From: Lachnospiraceae bacterium UBA7027
GTDB taxonomy: Bacteria; Bacillota; Clostridia; Lachnospirales; Lachnospiraceae
Assembly: GCA_002494135.1 (NCBI GenBank)
Contig: DLBG01000112.1
Span: 1 to 7,385 of the forward strand
DNA: 7,385 bases
Direction: 5' to 3'
This document shows, piece after piece, positions 1-5,742 of the stretch (positions are counted from its first letter, which is position 1; the number at the start of each line of letters is the position of its first letter). Both the position numbers and the translations under genes were made by a program. Under the pieces are notes generated by a model. It saw nothing but the letters and a program-made list of their open reading frames with translations, ran no database searches and was not told where the DNA came from.

Positions 1-1557
1 ATCAAACATACACCAGCCGAAGGAACCTGCAATGTCGTCATTTTTTGCCACGTCATTTAAAACCCTTGCGTGGCGGATGGCATTCTCCAGGCGCTTCTCT
101 TCCCAGTCAAATGCTTTGGTCGGGAACATATGGCCCATGTACTCGCTGATTAAATATCCTTTGTTTGTATCGGAGGTAACGCTCTTTTTCGTATCGCAGC
201 CCTGATTGTCACCGCTGTGTACAAAATCGTTGTAAGTATATACATCCTCTAAAAGGCTCATCTTCTTGTAGCATCTCACGCCGCCGGTCTGACGTACCGG
301 ATCGAGGCGGTGGGCCGCTTCATTGGTGCGTTTGTAGAAATCGTCGTCATCGACGGATTCATTGATGCGCACGCCCCAGAGAATGATGGAAGGATGGTTG
401 CGGTATTGAAGCACCATGTCCTCGGTATTCTTAATTGCTTTTAATTTCCAGGTCTCATCACCGATATGCTGCCAGCCCGGGATTTCGGTAAAGACCAGAA
501 GTCCCATTTCGTCGCAGGCTTCGAGGAAGTGATGGGACTGCGGGTAATGCGATGTACGAACCGCATTGAGCCCGAGCTCTTTTTTTAACAGATATACGTC
601 GTTTCGCTGCGGATTCTTCGGCATTGCATAGCCGACGTAAGGATAACTCTGATGGCGGTTCAGGCCGCGGATTTTATATTTTTCCCCGTTGAGATAGAAT
701 CCGTCTTCTTTAAAAACCGCCGTACGGAAACCGAACCGCACTTCCTTTTCGTCGGATACCACACCGAATTCGTCTTCCAGCGTCATCTTAATCGTATAAA
801 GGTTCGGAACCTCCGGTGACCATAGAAGCGGGCTTGATATCGCATATTCGCGCAGAAGATGAATCGGCTCTTTCGCGGTATCTGCCTGATCCTTAGCGTT
901 GTCTGCCTGATCCCCGGCGGCGTCTTCTCCGGATTTGTTCCCTGTTTGCAGAATCTCTTCTCCCAGCGTTACGCCACCCACGGAAACGGTGAGTTTTTTG
1001 CCCGCCGCTGCTGCCGTTGCGGTGAAATCCAGCCGGATTCTGCCGTCCATATCACCGGACACATAAGCATCTTCAACGTGTGCCGGATCTTTTACTTCCA
1101 GATAAACATCACGGTAAATGCCGCCGTAGGTCATATAATCGATTACGAATCCAAAGGGGGGAATGTTCTGATCCTCGCGGCTGTTTACGCGAACCATGAT
1201 GAGGTTCTCGTGACCGTAGTCTAAAAGATCCTTAATATTCAGCGTCAGCGCGGTGTAACCGCAGAAATGCTCTCCGGCGACTTTCCCGTTGATGTAAACG
1301 ACACAGGAATGTGCCACGCCGTCGAAAGTTAAAAAAACATCCTTATCCATCCACGCCGCCGGGACGTTAAAGGTTTTGAAATATGCCGAAATTTTCTGGT
1401 ACTCGTGCTCATCAAAATAGTGCAGGGGAGTTACCGCAACCGTGTGAGGAATCCGCACGGGAGTTTCCTCCTCATAACGGTAGTCCGTCTTCTCCATGCC
1501 TGCATGGTAAGCATCACTGAAATACCAGCCGTTGTTAAGATAGATTCTCTGCTCCAT
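1..1557 (-). CDS. GH2 beta-galactosidase (C-terminus cut by window edge)
   Basis: Retaining glycoside hydrolase of family 2, probably a cytoplasmic beta-galactosidase releasing galactose from lactose or other beta-galactosides for the adjacent galK and galT. There are 519 visible residues and no stop before the window edge. The N-terminus (MEQRIYLNNGWYF) has no signal peptide. Order: GH2 sugar-binding domain (about 1-200), Ig-like domain (about 230-290), then a TIM barrel opening with the GH2 signature NRHQSYPYVGYAMP from residue 300. The acid/base Glu is E400 in WGVRINES and the nucleophile is probably E472 in ISEYMGHM; their spacing of 72 is close to the 76 in E. coli LacZ. The start is supported by GGGGAGGT three bases upstream of the ATG. 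It follows galT by 49 bp, so it is the third gene of the operon. A beta-glucuronidase or other GH2 activity cannot be excluded by motif alone; the gal context is the main argument for beta-galactosidase. Confidence 0.93.
   Translation of the reverse strand, partial: MEQRIYLNNGWYFSDAYHAGMEKTDYRYEEETPVRIPHTVAVTPLHYFDEHEYQKISAYFKTFNVPAAWMDKDVFLTFDGVAHSCVVYINGKVAGEHFCGYTALTLNIKDLLDYGHENLIMVRVNSREDQNIPPFGFVIDYMTYGGIYRDVYLEVKDPAHVEDAYVSGDMDGRIRLDFTATAAAAGKKLTVSVGGVTLGEEILQTGNKSGEDAAGDQADNAKDQADTAKEPIHLLREYAISSPLLWSPEVPNLYTIKMTLEDEFGVVSDEKEVRFGFRTAVFKEDGFYLNGEKYKIRGLNRHQSYPYVGYAMPKNPQRNDVYLLKKELGLNAVRTSHYPQSHHFLEACDEMGLLVFTEIPGWQHIGDETWKLKAIKNTEDMVLQYRNHPSIILWGVRINESVDDDDFYKRTNEAAHRLDPVRQTGGVRCYKKMSLLEDVYTYNDFVHSGDNQGCDTKKSVTSDTNKGYLISEYMGHMFPTKAFDWEEKRLENAIRHARVLNDVAKNDDIAGSFGWCMFD
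871..912 (-). repeat. Tandem 21-bp repeat inside GH2 gene (heptapeptide DQAD[N/T]AK)
   Basis: Two adjacent 21-bp units (912-892 and 891-871, minus strand) match at 17 of 21 positions and encode DQADNAK and DQADTAK, residues 216-229. They lie in a hydrophilic Ala/Asp/Lys-rich stretch starting near GEDAAGD, between the sugar-binding and Ig-like domains. This looks like an in-frame duplication in a surface loop or linker. The units differ mostly at third or near-silent positions, so the duplication is not brand new. Confidence 0.75.
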
Positions 1558-1573
1558 GTGACCTCCCCAATCT

Positions 1574-1588
1574 GCCCGGAATACGGGC
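1574..1588 (-). repeat. Small GC-rich inverted repeat in galT-GH2 gap
   Basis: GCCCG and CGGGC flank a 5-base loop in the 49-bp gap between galT and the GH2 gene, ending 5 bases before the GH2 Shine-Dalgarno sequence. On the minus-strand transcript it would form a 5-bp hairpin. No U tract follows it, so it is not an intrinsic terminator. It could tune translation or mark an mRNA processing site, or be chance. Confidence 0.4.
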
Positions 1589-1606
1589 CGTTAACCCTTT
1601 TTTATC

Positions 1607-3202
1607 TCATTCGTCCAGACTTTTTATGAATCGGCAAAATGCCGCTCTTCCCTTTTCGTCTCTTTTATATACCCCTGCGCATTCCAGGACTTTCGCGAAA
1701 ACCTTTCCGACCTCATTTTGTACGACCCCGTGGATGTTTTCCCTCGAAAGATCCGGATAAGCGCCTCGCCATTCTTCCGCCCAGTCGGCGTGTTTTGCGG
1801 TCAGTTCGCTTCCTCTTAAATCGCTTCCGTCAAGAATGCGTTTCTCAAGTTCGGCCAGCTCCGTTTTTAATCTTGCGGGTAAAATCGCCAGCCCCATTAC
1901 CTCAATCAGTCCGATATTCTCTTTCTTGATGTGGTGCAAATCCGCTGTCGGATGGAAGATTCCCCAGGGATGTTCCTTATCCGTGCGGTTGTTTCGAAGC
2001 ACCAGATCGATTTCATAAAGGTCACCCCTCATTCGTGCGATGGGAGTGATGGTATTGTGCAGAATACGCGGTCCGTCATTTTCCGAAACGGAGAAACTCC
2101 GGATGCCTGCGCTTTCATCGCTGTATCCTCTCCACTTCTGAAGAATCTCATACGATGCTTCCTCAATCTGTGTCCGGTCCTCTCCCTGTAAGCGGATCAC
2201 CGACATCGGCCATTTTATGATGCCTGCTTTGATGTGCGGATATTTCTTCAGTTCAAAGGTTTCCTCGTAGTCCGCCTTCGCCATTGCGAAGGTGTAATTT
2301 CCGCCCTGAAAGTGATCGTGGCTTAATATGGAGCCGCCTACAATCGGCAGGTCTGCATTGGAGCCGACGGTGTAGTGCGGGAAACAGTCGATAAAATCGA
2401 AGAGCTTTGTAAATACCGCTCTGTTGATTACCATCGGTATGTGTTTTTCATTAAAAACGATGCAATGTTCGTTGTAATAAACGTAAGGGGAATACTGCAG
2501 GTAATACTGTTCGCCCCCGAGTGTAACGGGAATAATTCGATGATTCTGTCTTGCCGGATGTGTTAAGTGGCCTGCGTATCCTTCGTTCTCCTTGCAGAGT
2601 AAACATGCGGGATATCCGCTCTTCTTTGCCGCTCCCGCCGCCGCGATTGCCTTGGGATCCTTCTCCGGCTTTGCCAAATTGATGCTGATATCAATCGGAC
2701 CGTATGCGGTATCGGTTGCCCATTTTTCATCCCGGACAATACGGTCTTTACGAATGTAGTTTGTAGAAATACTGAAATCGTAATACCACTTTGTCGCAGC
2801 CTCGGGAGACTCTGCATACAGCTCATCAAACTTCTTTCTGACAACACTCGGAGCCGGTGTGATAAGTCCCATCACCTTTGTATCGAAGAGGTCGCGATTC
2901 GTTACGGTATCTTCTTTGATTATACCATTTTTAACGGCCAAATCACAGATTTCACCAAGGATTTCACCGATTGTTCGCCTTTTGATGACCGCCGGTGTGC
3001 CGCCACCCGGTTTGTTCATCTCGTCCGGGGAAAGATTGGCGGGAATGCCGTTTCTTTGTGCTTCGTATTCCCAAAAAGACGTCGTAAAATCACTTACATC
3101 AAAGAACTCCGCCAGCACATTAACGCGGTAGGTGATATCCTCTTCGGGAATCAGGCCGTTTTGAATCCCATATTCAACCAGTTCATATATCAGTTCCTGC
3201 AT
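1607..3202 (-). CDS. galT: UTP/UDP-glucose--hexose-1-phosphate uridylyltransferase, class II GalT
   Basis: Second Leloir enzyme: transfers UMP from UDP-glucose to galactose-1-phosphate, giving UDP-galactose and glucose-1-phosphate, in the cytoplasm. The 531 residues match the long class II (Firmicutes) family rather than the roughly 350-residue E. coli type. Visible family marks are CLLCKENEGYAGHLTHPAR from residue 200, VGGSILSHDHFQGG at 288-301 (the His-x-His catalytic motif as HDH, with H297 the likely uridylylated histidine), and GIFHPTADLHHIKKENIGL at 414-432. The start is set by AGAGGA about 8 bases upstream of the ATG. It lies 74 bp after galK and 49 bp before the GH2 gene on the same strand, so it should be co-transcribed. 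The sequence is intact, with no frameshift. Confidence 0.97.
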   Translation of the reverse strand: MQELIYELVEYGIQNGLIPEEDITYRVNVLAEFFDVSDFTTSFWEYEAQRNGIPANLSPDEMNKPGGGTPAVIKRRTIGEILGEICDLAVKNGIIKEDTVTNRDLFDTKVMGLITPAPSVVRKKFDELYAESPEAATKWYYDFSISTNYIRKDRIVRDEKWATDTAYGPIDISINLAKPEKDPKAIAAAGAAKKSGYPACLLCKENEGYAGHLTHPARQNHRIIPVTLGGEQYYLQYSPYVYYNEHCIVFNEKHIPMVINRAVFTKLFDFIDCFPHYTVGSNADLPIVGGSILSHDHFQGGNYTFAMAKADYEETFELKKYPHIKAGIIKWPMSVIRLQGEDRTQIEEASYEILQKWRGYSDESAGIRSFSVSENDGPRILHNTITPIARMRGDLYEIDLVLRNNRTDKEHPWGIFHPTADLHHIKKENIGLIEVMGLAILPARLKTELAELEKRILDGSDLRGSELTAKHADWAEEWRGAYPDLSRENIHGVVQNEVGKVFAKVLECAGVYKRDEKGRAAFCRFIKSLDE

Positions 3203-3213
3203 GTTGTCGTCCT

Positions 3214-3241
3214 CTTTATTTCGTCGTCTTTATTTTGTCGT
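3214..3241 (-). repeat. Tandem 14-bp repeat just upstream of galT ribosome binding site
   Basis: Two abutting 14-bp units (3214-3227 and 3228-3241) differ at one base; on the minus strand each reads ACGAC[G/A]AAATAAAG. A partial further copy (GACGAC) continues to the galT start, so the galT Shine-Dalgarno (AGAGGA) grows directly out of the array. It occupies most of the galK-galT gap together with the 13-bp repeats next to it. Confidence 0.8.
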
Positions 3242-3271
3242 CTTTCTTCCGCCGTTTTCTTTCTTCCGCCG
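3242..3271 (-). repeat. Direct 13-bp repeat in galK-galT gap, period 17
   Basis: CGGCGGAAGAAAG (minus strand) occurs exactly twice, at 3259-3271 and 3242-3254, separated by four bases. The units are purine-rich and join head to tail with the 14-bp repeats nearer galT, so the gap is almost entirely repeat-built. After the galK stop the galK frame stays open across the gap, but no start codon lies in it before galT. Confidence 0.8.
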
Positions 3272-3276
3272 TCGTC

Positions 3277-4563
3277 TCAGTCAAAAACTTTCACGCCGCC
3301 GTACTTGCGGATTTTCAAAACGTGGCAGCTGCCTTCTCCGAAAAGTTTCTCCATGGCGGTTTTGTACTTCGCTACGTTTTTATCCTTCACAAATGCCTGA
3401 ACGGTTCCGGCGAATCCGCCGCCGTGAACACGACTTGCCTCGTTCTTTGCATCCAGTACCGTATCGCTTACTGCAAGCGCCAGGGAAATATTCTGGTGCG
3501 CCACATCCGAAGAAGTGTATACATTCTGCAGATACTTAAAGGAGGAATTTCCGGATGCTCTCACGCCGGCAAGAAAATCTGCCGTCTTTCCCTTCCTTAA
3601 TGCTTCCACGCCTCTTTGCACGCGTTTGTTTTCTTCGATAAAATGAATCGTCCGAAGCACTGCGCGGTCTGTGAAGCGGTTTCTTAATTCTTCGGCGTTT
3701 TCAAGTACATCTTCAAGGGTGATGCCAAGCAATATGTCTTTTCCGAAGTATCCGGCAACTTCTTTCATCTCCTTCGGAATTGCCGCATATTCATTCGTTA
3801 AATCCGCATGGGAGCCCTTGGTATCGGTAATGCACAGGCTGTAACCGTGTGCGGACAGATCAAAATCCACCTTCTCCACTTTCGGATTGTTCTTATCCGC
3901 AAAATCCACATGAACCAGATTTCCGACCGAGCAGGCCATCTGGTCCATCAGCCCGCAGGGTTTGCCGAAATATACATTCTCTGCGAACTGGCCGATGAGT
4001 GCGATTTCTATGGCGGATACCCTGCCTTTGTTGTAAAGGTTGGAAAGGATGGTTCCGATTAAAGTCTCGAACGCGGCAGAAGAAGAAAGTCCCGCGCCGA
4101 TGATTACGTCACTCGTCACAAATGCCTCGAATCCTCCGATTCGGTATCCTCTGTCTGTGAATCCGCAAAGAACTCCTTTTACCAGAGCCTTGGTGGTTTC
4201 CTTTTCGGATTTTTTTATTTTTATATCATTTACGTTTACTTTGATTTCCGGATAGTTGTCGGATTTTAAACGGATGATGCCGTCTTCGTTTGGATGAACC
4301 ACGGCGATGGCATCCAGATTTACGCTTGCCGCAAGAATTTCACCCTGCTGGTGATCCGTATGATTTCCCATAACCTCGCTTCTGCCCGGTGCGGAATATA
4401 CAGACACCTTTTCATCCCCGTAAAGTGCGGCAAAAGCATCCAGTGCCTTTAAATAGCGTTCTTTCTGATAGGAAAGCACGGATGCGTCCTGATAAAGATC
4501 AAGCAGTTTCTCGTCTGCCCTGCCGGATTCGATTGTTTTTCTGATGCCGGAAATTGTCTTCAT
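3277..4563 (-). CDS. galK: Galactokinase (GHMP kinase family)
   Basis: Phosphorylates alpha-D-galactose at C1 with ATP, the first committed Leloir step; cytoplasmic. The chosen product has 428 residues, longer than the usual ~390 because about 50 residues precede the signature. Motif I is APGRSEVMGNHTDHQQG (58-74), a variant of the common GRxNxxGEHTDY. The ATP-binding motif is GAGLSSSAA (156-164), the likely catalytic Asp is D207 in CGLMDQ, and GHMP motif III is RVHGGGFAG (378-386). The start at 4563 is chosen because GGAGGG lies 6 bases upstream; a longer in-frame TTG start at 4611 sits in the operator/promoter and has no ribosome binding site. First gene of the operon, facing away from the regulator. 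The GNHTDH form is, to my knowledge, seen in clostridial proteins annotated as galactokinase, so galactose is likely but not proven as substrate. Confidence 0.95.
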   Translation of the reverse strand: MKTISGIRKTIESGRADEKLLDLYQDASVLSYQKERYLKALDAFAALYGDEKVSVYSAPGRSEVMGNHTDHQQGEILAASVNLDAIAVVHPNEDGIIRLKSDNYPEIKVNVNDIKIKKSEKETTKALVKGVLCGFTDRGYRIGGFEAFVTSDVIIGAGLSSSAAFETLIGTILSNLYNKGRVSAIEIALIGQFAENVYFGKPCGLMDQMACSVGNLVHVDFADKNNPKVEKVDFDLSAHGYSLCITDTKGSHADLTNEYAAIPKEMKEVAGYFGKDILLGITLEDVLENAEELRNRFTDRAVLRTIHFIEENKRVQRGVEALRKGKTADFLAGVRASGNSSFKYLQNVYTSSDVAHQNISLALAVSDTVLDAKNEASRVHGGGFAGTVQAFVKDKNVAKYKTAMEKLFGEGSCHVLKIRKYGGVKVFD

Positions 4564-4569
4564 ATTGTT

Positions 4570-4575
4570 CCCTCC
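4570..4575 (-). promoter_or_regulatory. galK Shine-Dalgarno sequence that decides the start
   Basis: GGAGGG on the minus strand, 6 bases before ATG at 4563. It favours this start over the upstream in-frame TTG at 4611, which would add 16 residues encoded by promoter and leader DNA. Confidence 0.88.
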
Positions 4576-4601
4576 GTGTCCCTGTATCTTTCTGTAATTT
4601 A

Positions 4602-4630
4602 ACTCTAACAAACGTTTACTAAACCGTCAA
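4602..4630 (-). promoter_or_regulatory. Candidate sigma-A promoter of the galK-galT-GH2 operon
   Basis: On the minus strand TTGACG (4630-4625, 5 of 6 to consensus) is followed by a 17-base spacer and TAGAGT (4607-4602, 4 of 6). Predicted start near 4595 would give a leader of about 32 bases including the galK Shine-Dalgarno. Operator A fills the upstream part of the spacer, so a bound repressor would block RNA polymerase. Assigned by eye from consensus and spacing. Confidence 0.7.
4614..4624. promoter_or_regulatory. Operator A (LacI-family palindrome) in gal promoter spacer
   Basis: GTTTACTAAAC is a perfect 11-bp palindrome about a central C at 4619. It abuts the -35 and lies within the -35/-10 spacer of the gal operon promoter. 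The core is identical to operator B and is the reverse complement of operator C. It also overlaps a CpG-centred palindrome, AAACGTTT (4610-4617). Confidence 0.82.
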
Positions 4631-4633
4631 TCT

Positions 4634-4640
4634 GTTTACC
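4634..4640. promoter_or_regulatory. Operator half-site between A and B
   Basis: GTTTACC repeats the left half of the operators without a matching right half. GTTTAC thus starts at 4614, 4634 and 4645, steps of 20 and 11 bp, close to whole helical turns. It may be a degenerate site or auxiliary contact. Confidence 0.4.
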
Positions 4641-4641
4641 A

Positions 4642-4658
4642 TTTGTTTACTAAACAAA
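4642..4658. promoter_or_regulatory. Operator B (LacI-family palindrome)
   Basis: TTTGTTTACTAAACAAA is a perfect 17-bp palindrome centred on 4650. Its centre is 31 bp from operator A (about three helical turns) and lies near -55 of the gal promoter. It also ends four bases before the regulator's -35, so it could act on both promoters or support cooperative binding or looping with A. Confidence 0.82.
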
Positions 4659-4662
4659 AATC

Positions 4663-4690
4663 TTGAAAACTGCAGATTTTATGCTAATAT
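4663..4690 (+). promoter_or_regulatory. Candidate promoter of the LacI-family regulator
   Basis: TTGAAA (4663-4668), then a 16-base spacer and TAATAT (4685-4690), with an extended -10 TG at 4682-4683. Predicted start near 4697 falls inside operator C, which fits autorepression. The ribosome binding site GAGGT lies 6 bases before the ATG at 4724. Judged by eye. Confidence 0.65.
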
Positions 4691-4706
4691 ATGTTTAGTA
4701 AACATA
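4690..4706. promoter_or_regulatory. Operator C on the regulator's own start site
   Basis: TATGTTTAGTAAACATA is a perfect 17-bp palindrome centred on 4698 with the same core as A and B in the other orientation. It touches the end of the candidate -10 and covers the predicted start site of the regulator gene, so it is most simply an autoregulatory operator. Its centre is 48 bp from B and 79 bp from A. Confidence 0.82.
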
Positions 4707-4723
4707 CGATGTGAGGTAATTAT

Positions 4724-5734
4724 ATGGCGACGATTCGTGACATTGCAAAAGAAGCCGGCATTTCTGCCGGCGCCGTATCGAGAATTTTAAACCAGGACGA
4801 GAGTTTGAGCGTTTCAAAGGAAACCAAAGAACGCGTGCTTGCAATCGCAACACGCGTCGGATATACCAAACCGATTCATTCCGCACAGGCGAAGAAGGCG
4901 GCTTTTACCATGGGAATTGTGCAGTGGTTTTCTGCAGAGGAGGAGCTGACGGACACCTACTATCTTGCCGCCAGACAGGGCGTGGAAGATTTCTGCGGGA
5001 AAAATAACATTGCAATCACCAGACTTTTCCCTTCCGACAATGATCCCGCGGAGGTTTTAAAAGACATCAACGGTCTGGTCTGCATCGGAAAGTTTTCGGA
5101 TAAGGAAATACGGCGTTTCATTCAGATCTGTCCGAACACCGTTTTCCTCGACATGCCCGTGGACAAATATCCCATCACTTCCATCACGATGGACTTCGAC
5201 CAGGCGGTACGCGATGCTCTCCACTATCTGGAAAAACTCGGCCATAAACGCATCGCTTACCTTGGCGGTCTGGAATACGTCGGGAACCATGAAGCGATTA
5301 ACGATTACAGAAAGCGCCAGTATCTGCATTACATGAAACGCCACAATCTGGACAGTGAAAGCTGGCTGGTGGAGGGATCTTTTACCTCAGCCTCCGGCTA
5401 TGAAATGATGAAGGAGCTTTTAAAAAAAAAAGACCGCCCTACGGCAGTCTTTGCGGCAAGTGATGCCATCGCCTTCGGCGCCATGCGCGCCATTAGCGAG
5501 GCCGGACTTTCCATTCCGAACGATATTTCCGTGATTGGTTTTAACGACGTGGAAGCATGCAAATACACCACTCCGGCCCTGACTTCCATCCATGCGCCTT
5601 CTTACGACATGGGTGCCCACGGAGCCAATCTGGTGTACGTATCTTCCAACCTTCAGATTCACACTCCGCTGAAAGTAAAAATCCCTTGCGAGCTCATGAA
5701 ACGTGAATCCTGCGGAGAAGTAAAATCCGTGTGA
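4724..5734 (+). CDS. LacI-family transcriptional regulator, EbgR/GalR-like
   Basis: DNA-binding repressor of 336 residues, divergent from the gal operon and probably its local regulator with a galactoside-derived effector. The N-terminal helix-turn-helix is MATIRDIAKEAGISAGAVSR and onward (about 2-23), with A15 and G16 at positions that set operator specificity in LacI (Y17, Q18). A periplasmic-binding-protein-like effector domain follows from about residue 61, with family landmarks HKRIAYLGG (174-182), RPTAVFAASDAIAFGAMRA (238-256) and ISVIGFNDVE (268-277). As I recall EbgR, the segments DESLSVSKETK, TDTYYLAARQG and SASGYEMMKELL resemble it closely; EbgR controls a beta-galactosidase in E. 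coli. The usual hinge motif PNxxARxL is not recognisable around residues 48-58. The coding sequence holds an A10 tract at 5422-5431. Converges on the MATE gene with an 8-bp gap. Confidence 0.93.
   Translation: MATIRDIAKEAGISAGAVSRILNQDESLSVSKETKERVLAIATRVGYTKPIHSAQAKKAAFTMGIVQWFSAEEELTDTYYLAARQGVEDFCGKNNIAITRLFPSDNDPAEVLKDINGLVCIGKFSDKEIRRFIQICPNTVFLDMPVDKYPITSITMDFDQAVRDALHYLEKLGHKRIAYLGGLEYVGNHEAINDYRKRQYLHYMKRHNLDSESWLVEGSFTSASGYEMMKELLKKKDRPTAVFAASDAIAFGAMRAISEAGLSIPNDISVIGFNDVEACKYTTPALTSIHAPSYDMGAHGANLVYVSSNLQIHTPLKVKIPCELMKRESCGEVKSV
5422..5452 (-). terminator. Candidate intrinsic terminator for minus-strand transcription, inside the regulator gene
   Basis: Read on the minus strand, AAAGACTGCC, loop GTAG and GGCGGTCTTT are followed by more T, giving a run of ten T in total. 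In RNA the stem has 10 continuous pairs including one U-G; on the plus strand the same position is a C-A mismatch, so the hairpin and U tract are better formed for the minus strand. It would stop transcripts leaving the MATE gene about 290 bases after its stop codon, leaving a 3' tail antisense to the regulator. The element is also coding (LLKKKDRPTAVF), so chance remains possible. Confidence 0.6.
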
Positions 5735-5742
5735 CAAATCGA

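Noticed and set aside
859..1224. Plus-strand reading frame with a signal-peptide-like start (MNRLFRGICLILSVVCLIPGG)
   Set aside because: It lies fully antisense to the GH2 gene, has no family likeness and no good ribosome binding site; the hydrophobic start is a by-product of the opposite strand.
1574..1588. Hairpin in the galT-GH2 gap as a terminator
   Set aside because: No T run follows on the minus strand and the GH2 gene has a strong ribosome binding site directly after it.
1639..2566. Several plus-strand frames antisense to galT
   Set aside because: They overlap one another and the conserved galT motifs on the other strand; none shows a recognisable domain or start signal.
4206..4232. 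T-rich run inside galK as a terminator
   Set aside because: No stem of useful length precedes it on either strand; it encodes a Lys/Ile-rich segment (IKIKKSEK).
4234..4244. GTTTACTTTGA inside galK as a further operator
   Set aside because: Only 7 of 11 positions match, it is not palindromic and it encodes KVNVND in a conserved frame.
4564..4611. N-terminal extension of galK from an in-frame TTG at 4611
   Set aside because: It would place the start inside the operator/promoter, upstream of the predicted transcript start, with no ribosome binding site; GGAGGG before ATG at 4563 is much better.
4695..4886. 63-codon minus-strand frame over the start of the regulator
   Set aside because: It overlaps the regulator's helix-turn-helix region and operator C; no family features.
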